Source of the DNA: JACJYE01 sp964432875
Lineage (GTDB): Bacteria > Bacteroidota > Bacteroidia > Chitinophagales > Saprospiraceae
NCBI GenBank assembly: GCA_964432875.1
Contig: CAYSPJ010000030.1
Coordinates: forward strand, 1-45,228
Length of the DNA stretch: 45,228 nt
Direction: 5' to 3'
The notes beneath the pieces were generated by a model that searched no databases, had not been told where the DNA came from, and saw only the letters and a list, made by a program, of their open reading frames with translations. This document shows, piece by piece, positions 41,516 to 45,228 of this stretch (position 1 is the stretch's first letter; each line of letters begins with the position of its first letter). The position numbers and the translations under genes are program-made.

Positions 41516-42789
41516 CCCTGCACAAATTCCGCCATCATCGCCTCCCAGGTATAGGCCTCTAACGCTTCCTGTCCATAAGCGGGGCCTCGCTCACCCTTTT
41601 GCCAGGCGGCATAACGCTCCAGGATGAAATGGCGCAGGCCTGCTCGATCGGGCGCATCGGAGAAGTATGCAAAGCCCGCGCGGACCGACTGGAGGATACC
41701 GTCCAGTTCAGGCTCATAGCCTCCCTGAACGAGGGCGAGTATCGGGCGCTGGGCAGCGAGGTACTCGTACAACTTGCCCGTGAGGATGCCCTGGATGTGA
41801 GGCCCCGACCAAGTGAGCAGCAGGTTGAGGTGGCTGCTGCGCTGAATGGCCAGCGATCCCTCCAAGCTCAACAACCCATTGCTGCTGTTGATGGCCGATA
41901 GGCCGCTGGCCTCTGCCCAAGCATCCCAGATCGCCTGGTCTTTTCCCGCATAACGCAATTGGAGATGCGCGGCCGATAGCAATCCCTCCTCCAGCAGCGA
42001 TGCTAAAATTTCCAGCAAAGGCATGGCTGTTTGCTTACTGGGGTATATCGAGCCCGTATAAGCAATGGTAAAGCGCTCGCTCAAGCTGTTGCCCTCGGGG
42101 GAAAAAAAAGCGGGGTTGACGCCATTGCGCAGTACCTCTACCGGCTTGCCGTAGCGCTCCAAATAGCGGGCCAGCCCCTTGGAAACGGTGACGACTTTAT
42201 CCGCCCGGGCGATGATCCGGTGGTTGAAAGCGTGCTGCAACGCGGGCCAATACACGTTGAGGCGATTTAGATCCACGTGCGGGTCGCGGAAATCGGCAAC
42301 CCAGTAAAGATGGGGAAAGCGGCGTTTGAGCAGCCAAGCGACCAGATGATCAGCATAGGGTCGATAGGAAGAATAGATATAACTGATGTTGCGGGCTTTG
42401 ATCAACTTCACCGCTTGCCGGTAAGCGCTCATCAGGTAGAGCAGCCCCCCTTCGTCCAGCAATAAGTTAGTGGGGAAGCTATCTTTGAGCTGGTCGAGGG
42501 CGGAAGGGCCGCCCTTACCCAAAGAGCCGCTGAAATGCCCTGCCTGGCGCCCGAGCCGATGCAGCAAGGTACGAAAGTCGAAAGTGCGCACCGGGTAAAC
42601 ATCGAAGCCGTTGGCGTCAGGAAAGGGGTCGGCCAACATAAAATCGCGGTTGCGGGTAGTAATCACATAGTGCGCCCCGAAGTGTTGGCGGAACTGCAGG
42701 GCTATATTATAGTTGCGCAGCGCACCGATGGATTTCACTGGCGGAAATTTATACGCAATTTGCAGGATACCAGCTTGTTTGATGCCCAT
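41494..42789 (-). CDS. glycosyltransferase family 4-like protein
   Basis: Predicted 431-residue cytoplasmic GT-B-fold glycosyltransferase. The N-terminal acceptor domain has 'GILQIAYKFPPVKSIGALRN' (about 7-26), a motif of GT4 proteins annotated as surface-polysaccharide transferases. The donor domain begins near 'RFTIAYTGSIYPSKQTAMPL' (about 239-258) and contains 'GILTGKLYEYLAAQRPILAL' (about 335-354), the conserved EYLAA-type block that binds the nucleotide sugar. The sugar specificity is unknown. The last six residues and stop come from the flanking palindromic element, so the original C-terminus may have been altered. It lies 15 bp after the next GT4 gene and is probably co-transcribed. 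Confidence 0.88.
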   Translation of the reverse strand: MGIKQAGILQIAYKFPPVKSIGALRNYNIALQFRQHFGAHYVITTRNRDFMLADPFPDANGFDVYPVRTFDFRTLLHRLGRQAGHFSGSLGKGGPSALDQLKDSFPTNLLLDEGGLLYLMSAYRQAVKLIKARNISYIYSSYRPYADHLVAWLLKRRFPHLYWVADFRDPHVDLNRLNVYWPALQHAFNHRIIARADKVVTVSKGLARYLERYGKPVEVLRNGVNPAFFSPEGNSLSERFTIAYTGSIYPSKQTAMPLLEILASLLEEGLLSAAHLQLRYAGKDQAIWDAWAEASGLSAINSSNGLLSLEGSLAIQRSSHLNLLLTWSGPHIQGILTGKLYEYLAAQRPILALVQGGYEPELDGILQSVRAGFAYFSDAPDRAGLRHFILERYAAWQKGERGPAYGQEALEAYTWEAMMAEFVQGLAARDK

Positions 42790-42804
42790 GATGCAAATGT
42801 GAAG

Positions 42805-43968
42805 TCACTTCAAAATCGATAGCTTGCGCCTGGCAGGTTTGACCCGGCCCTGGCCCAGCACCTGCTGGCACAATTTCAGATAGGCTGCCAGGACGATTTT
42901 GTCATCAAATTCCCGCAAGGCTTTTTCACGGCTGTATTCACCCATAGACTGCAAGCTTTCGGTGCCGAGATGATACAAGCCCAGCATCGCTTCGGCAAGA
43001 GCCATAGCAGAACGGGGAGGTACGAGCATGCCGTTCTTACCTTCATCTACTGTTTCCCGGCAACCCGCCACATCAGCAGCAATGACGGGTTTGCCCATCG
43101 ACATGGCCTCCAGGATAGCCCGGGGCAAACCCTCGCGATAGGACGGCAGCACCAACGCGTGGGCGTGCTTGAGGTATTGGCGCACATCATGAGTAGCTCC
43201 GAAATAGCGGATGTGATGCGATTCGACCCATTGTAGCAACTCCTGCCGGGAGGCTGCCGCGGGGTTCTCCGCGTTCAACTGGCCTACTACCCAACATTCT
43301 GCCTGGGGTGCGACGCGCTGCAATTGCCGGGCCGCTTCTACATATTCTCGAATCCCCTTGTCGTAGAGCAAGCGCCCGATGAAGAGGAAGATGAATTTAT
43401 CGCTATCGGGCTGCACCAAAGGGCGGAAGTGATTGGTATTGACCCCCGAACCAGGGATGACCAAACTCCGCTCCGGCTTTACCAACCCATTTTCGATAAA
43501 AAGCTGCCGGTCTTCGCCATTGTGGAAAGCAACAAAGGGCAAACGCCGGAACGCCACTTTATACAAACCCTCTACCAAGCGGCTGAGCAAGCCCTGATGG
43601 ATAAAGGCATAGCCCAGGCCAGTAACCGTGGGGATAGAGGGCAGGCCAGCCCAGCGCGCCGCCAGGCTCCCGAAGATATTGGGCTTGATGGTAAAGTGCA
43701 GGATCAAATCTGGCTTTTCGCGCCGATAGATGCGGTACAACTCCCACATCAGCAGCAAATCCCATAGCGGGCTTTTGCGCTGGGGCGCCAGAAAACGCAA
43801 GGGGATATGGCGGGTAAAATAACTGTCGTTGAGGTAATGGATATACTCATCTACCGGCGCAATGACGATTACCCGATAGCCAGCAGCCTTGAGCTGTTTG
43901 ATGAGCGGCTGACGGAAATTGAAAATATTCCAGGTGCCGTTGGCTACAATTGCGATAGTTTTTCTCAT
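42805..43968 (-). CDS. glycosyltransferase family 4 (PglA/WbpZ-like)
   Basis: Predicted 387-residue cytoplasmic GT-B glycosyltransferase. The N-terminal half has 'NGTWNIFNFRQPLIKQLKAA' (about 10-29) and 'HFTIKPNIFGSLAARWAGLP' (about 91-110), the pattern of PglA-type GalNAc transferases of bacillosamine pathways. The C-terminal half has 'IFLFIGRLLYDKGIREYVEA' (about 194-213) and the nucleotide-sugar-binding 'PSYREGLPRAILEAMSMGKP' (about 276-295), whose E-x7-E pair is catalytically typical of GT4. It probably adds a HexNAc to an undecaprenyl-linked glycan; the sugar is inference. Neighbours on both sides are glycan genes on the same strand, with gaps of 15 and 47 bp. Confidence 0.9.
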   Translation of the reverse strand: MRKTIAIVANGTWNIFNFRQPLIKQLKAAGYRVIVIAPVDEYIHYLNDSYFTRHIPLRFLAPQRKSPLWDLLLMWELYRIYRREKPDLILHFTIKPNIFGSLAARWAGLPSIPTVTGLGYAFIHQGLLSRLVEGLYKVAFRRLPFVAFHNGEDRQLFIENGLVKPERSLVIPGSGVNTNHFRPLVQPDSDKFIFLFIGRLLYDKGIREYVEAARQLQRVAPQAECWVVGQLNAENPAAASRQELLQWVESHHIRYFGATHDVRQYLKHAHALVLPSYREGLPRAILEAMSMGKPVIAADVAGCRETVDEGKNGMLVPPRSAMALAEAMLGLYHLGTESLQSMGEYSREKALREFDDKIVLAAYLKLCQQVLGQGRVKPARRKLSILK

Positions 43969-44015
43969 AGTTGGGGGTAAAACAGCCTGGATTTACGAGA
44001 AACCCTGGTTATGGA

Positions 44016-45095
44016 CTAATCTGCTTTTTTAATCTGCCCGGCTACTTTTTTGATTTCCTGTTCGCGCTCTTTGGGCCAGATAAGCAGTACATCGCCCTCA
44101 TCCACGACGATATAGCCATCCAGGCCGGCGATGACTGCCAGCTTGCCCTGGGGCATGCGGATGAAGCTATTGCGGGTATCCATCGGCATCACCATGTCGC
44201 CCTGGATGGCATTGGCTGCTTCGTCGTGAGAGCTTTCGGCATAGAGGGAAGCCCAGGTGCCCAGGTCTGACCATCCAAAGCTGGAAGGGATGGTATAAAC
44301 ATTGGGCGCTTTTTCCATGATGGCATAATCCACACTGATAGAAGGCGTAGCCGGATAAGCTTCATCGATAAAAGCCTGCTCACCGGGCGTATTGTAATGA
44401 GGCTGGCCAGCAGCCAAAATGCGGTGTATCTCTGCCGCATGTTGCTGGAAAGCCTGTAGCAACACCTGGGTGCGCCAGACGAAAATGCCGGCATTCCAGA
44501 GGTAATCGCCGCTGGCCAGATACTGCCGGGCTAGTTCCAGCGGCGGTTTCTCAGTAAAAGAAAAGACTTTGCGGGCTGGGCCTGCTTCTGCTGGTTGAGG
44601 CGATTGATCAAATTGGATATAGCCATAACCGGTATCCGGGCGAGAGGGTTGTATGCCCAAGGTGAGCAGCACATCCTGGCTTTCGGTAAAAGCCAGGCCC
44701 GCCCGAAGGGTTTCAATAAAGGCATCTTCCTCCAGGATGACATGATCGCTGGGCGCAACTACCAGGTTGGCCTGTGGGTTGAGCGCCTGAAGCTTGAGGG
44801 CAGTATAGGCAATGCAAGGCGCCGTATTATTGCGTGAAGGCTCGGCCAGTATCTGGTTGTCCGATAGCTCAGGCAATATTTCTTTGACCAGCCCGACGTA
44901 TTCTCGGTTGGTGACGATGAAGATGTGCGCGGCCGGGCAGAGCTTCAGGAAACGTTCAAAGGTGAGCCGCAGCAAGGGCTTACCCACGCCGAGGATATCC
45001 AGAAATTGCTTGGGGCGCTCAGTGCGGCTGGCGGGCCAAAAGCGGCTGCCGACCCCTCCCGCCATAATGGCTACGTATATGTTCGATGGATTCAT
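44016..45095 (-). CDS. manC: mannose-1-phosphate guanylyltransferase
   Basis: Predicted 359-residue cytoplasmic nucleotidyltransferase that makes GDP-mannose from mannose-1-phosphate and GTP. The pyrophosphorylase signature is present as 'MAGGVGSRFWPASRTERPKQ' (about 11-30). 'NNTAPCIAYTALKL' (about 88-101), 'VVAPSDHVI' (about 110-118), 'VFSFTEKPPLELARQYLASG' and 'YLWNAGIFVWRTQVL' follow. The length is that of the monofunctional enzyme, with no phosphomannose isomerase domain. GDP-mannose feeds mannose, fucose or rhamnose branches of surface glycans, which fits the two glycosyltransferases and flippase on the same side. It leads the minus-strand GT unit. The start MNPSNIYVAIMAGG is the family norm. 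Confidence 0.93.
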   Translation of the reverse strand: MNPSNIYVAIMAGGVGSRFWPASRTERPKQFLDILGVGKPLLRLTFERFLKLCPAAHIFIVTNREYVGLVKEILPELSDNQILAEPSRNNTAPCIAYTALKLQALNPQANLVVAPSDHVILEEDAFIETLRAGLAFTESQDVLLTLGIQPSRPDTGYGYIQFDQSPQPAEAGPARKVFSFTEKPPLELARQYLASGDYLWNAGIFVWRTQVLLQAFQQHAAEIHRILAAGQPHYNTPGEQAFIDEAYPATPSISVDYAIMEKAPNVYTIPSSFGWSDLGTWASLYAESSHDEAANAIQGDMVMPMDTRNSFIRMPQGKLAVIAGLDGYIVVDEGDVLLIWPKEREQEIKKVAGQIKKAD

Positions 45096-45136
45096 CTTCG
45101 TTTAGCTTAGCTTTAACAGCATCTCGTTTAAGGTTG

Positions 45137-45144
45137 TAAAGGTA
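45137..45144 (-). promoter_or_regulatory. candidate -7 element for the manC-GT operon
   Basis: The minus strand reads TACCTTTA within CCCTACCTTTAC, identical to the 12 bases upstream of the SPOR-like gene at 25.9 kb. One base off TAnnTTTG. It lies 42 bp before the ATG. The remaining bases to 45228 show no further feature. Confidence 0.45.
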
Positions 45145-45228
45145 GGGATTATTGTTTTGAATGCCCATGAAAAGCTATAAGAGTTGGCGATTGGCAAACT
45201 TCAGCTTCAACAATGCTGCAGCCATGCG

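Overview
The window looks like a chromosomal segment of a fairly GC-rich Bacteroidota bacterium, most probably of the Saprospiria (Lewinella/Phaeodactylibacter/Haliscomenobacter-like). The evidence is: type IX secretion (T9SS) proteins (a PorP/SprF-family barrel, a PorU-type C25 sortase, several 'YPNP...' C-terminal sorting domains); OmpA/PD40 and SPOR proteins; -7 promoter elements of the Bacteroidota form TAnnTTTG; and an iodotyrosine deiodinase-like flavoprotein of the kind known from Haliscomenobacter. The genus is inference. No rRNA, tRNA, phage, transposase or CRISPR array was seen. A 100-N assembly gap lies at 29366-29465.

Layout. 1-3.9 kb (minus): a PorP/SprF barrel followed by an OmpA-PD40 protein with an appended DUF1573 domain. 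4-8.4 kb (minus): a family 9 glycosyltransferase, a DUF6503-like lipoprotein, a PhoD-type phosphatase and a secreted endonuclease I. 8.5-11 kb (minus): a compact operon of iodotyrosine deiodinase-like nitroreductase, NRDE/TANGO2 protein and ATP-grasp ligase. 11.1-12.7 kb (minus): ECF sigma factor, putative anti-sigma factor and Spy/CpxP-like protein. 12.8-15.1 kb: a CotH-kinase/lamin-tail surface protein. 15.7-21 kb: acyltransferase, CxxCH choice-of-anchor protein, methyltransferase, an uncharacterised helical protein and a dockerin-bearing T9SS cargo. 21.0-21.45 kb: a degenerate tandem repeat array and two hairpins. 21.5-26.8 kb: a DUF6909-like protein with a nucleoside-phosphorylase-like C-terminus, D-Ala-D-Ala ligase, an outer-membrane lipoprotein, a SPOR-like protein and beta-carbonic anhydrase. 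27-29 kb: universal stress protein and class V aminotransferase. 29.5-38.7 kb: Kelch-like T9SS cargo, a second class V aminotransferase, a SPOR protein and the very large PorU2-like sortase. 38.9-45.1 kb: a surface-polysaccharide cluster (flippase, FemAB/GNAT protein, two GT4 glycosyltransferases, mannose-1-phosphate guanylyltransferase).

The two main themes are protein export by T9SS (sortase, PorP/SprF-OmpA pair, at least four cargo proteins with sorting tails) and cell-surface glycan assembly. These are linked in this phylum, because T9SS cargo is commonly attached to A-type lipopolysaccharide.

The most unusual non-coding features are two long palindromic elements (38729-38946 and 41344-41515). 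Each sits between a convergent gene pair, and each supplies the stop codon of the neighbouring minus-strand gene. The repeat array at 21.0-21.3 kb is also unexplained. The assembly gap is flanked by an identical 55-bp sequence on both sides and may be artificial.
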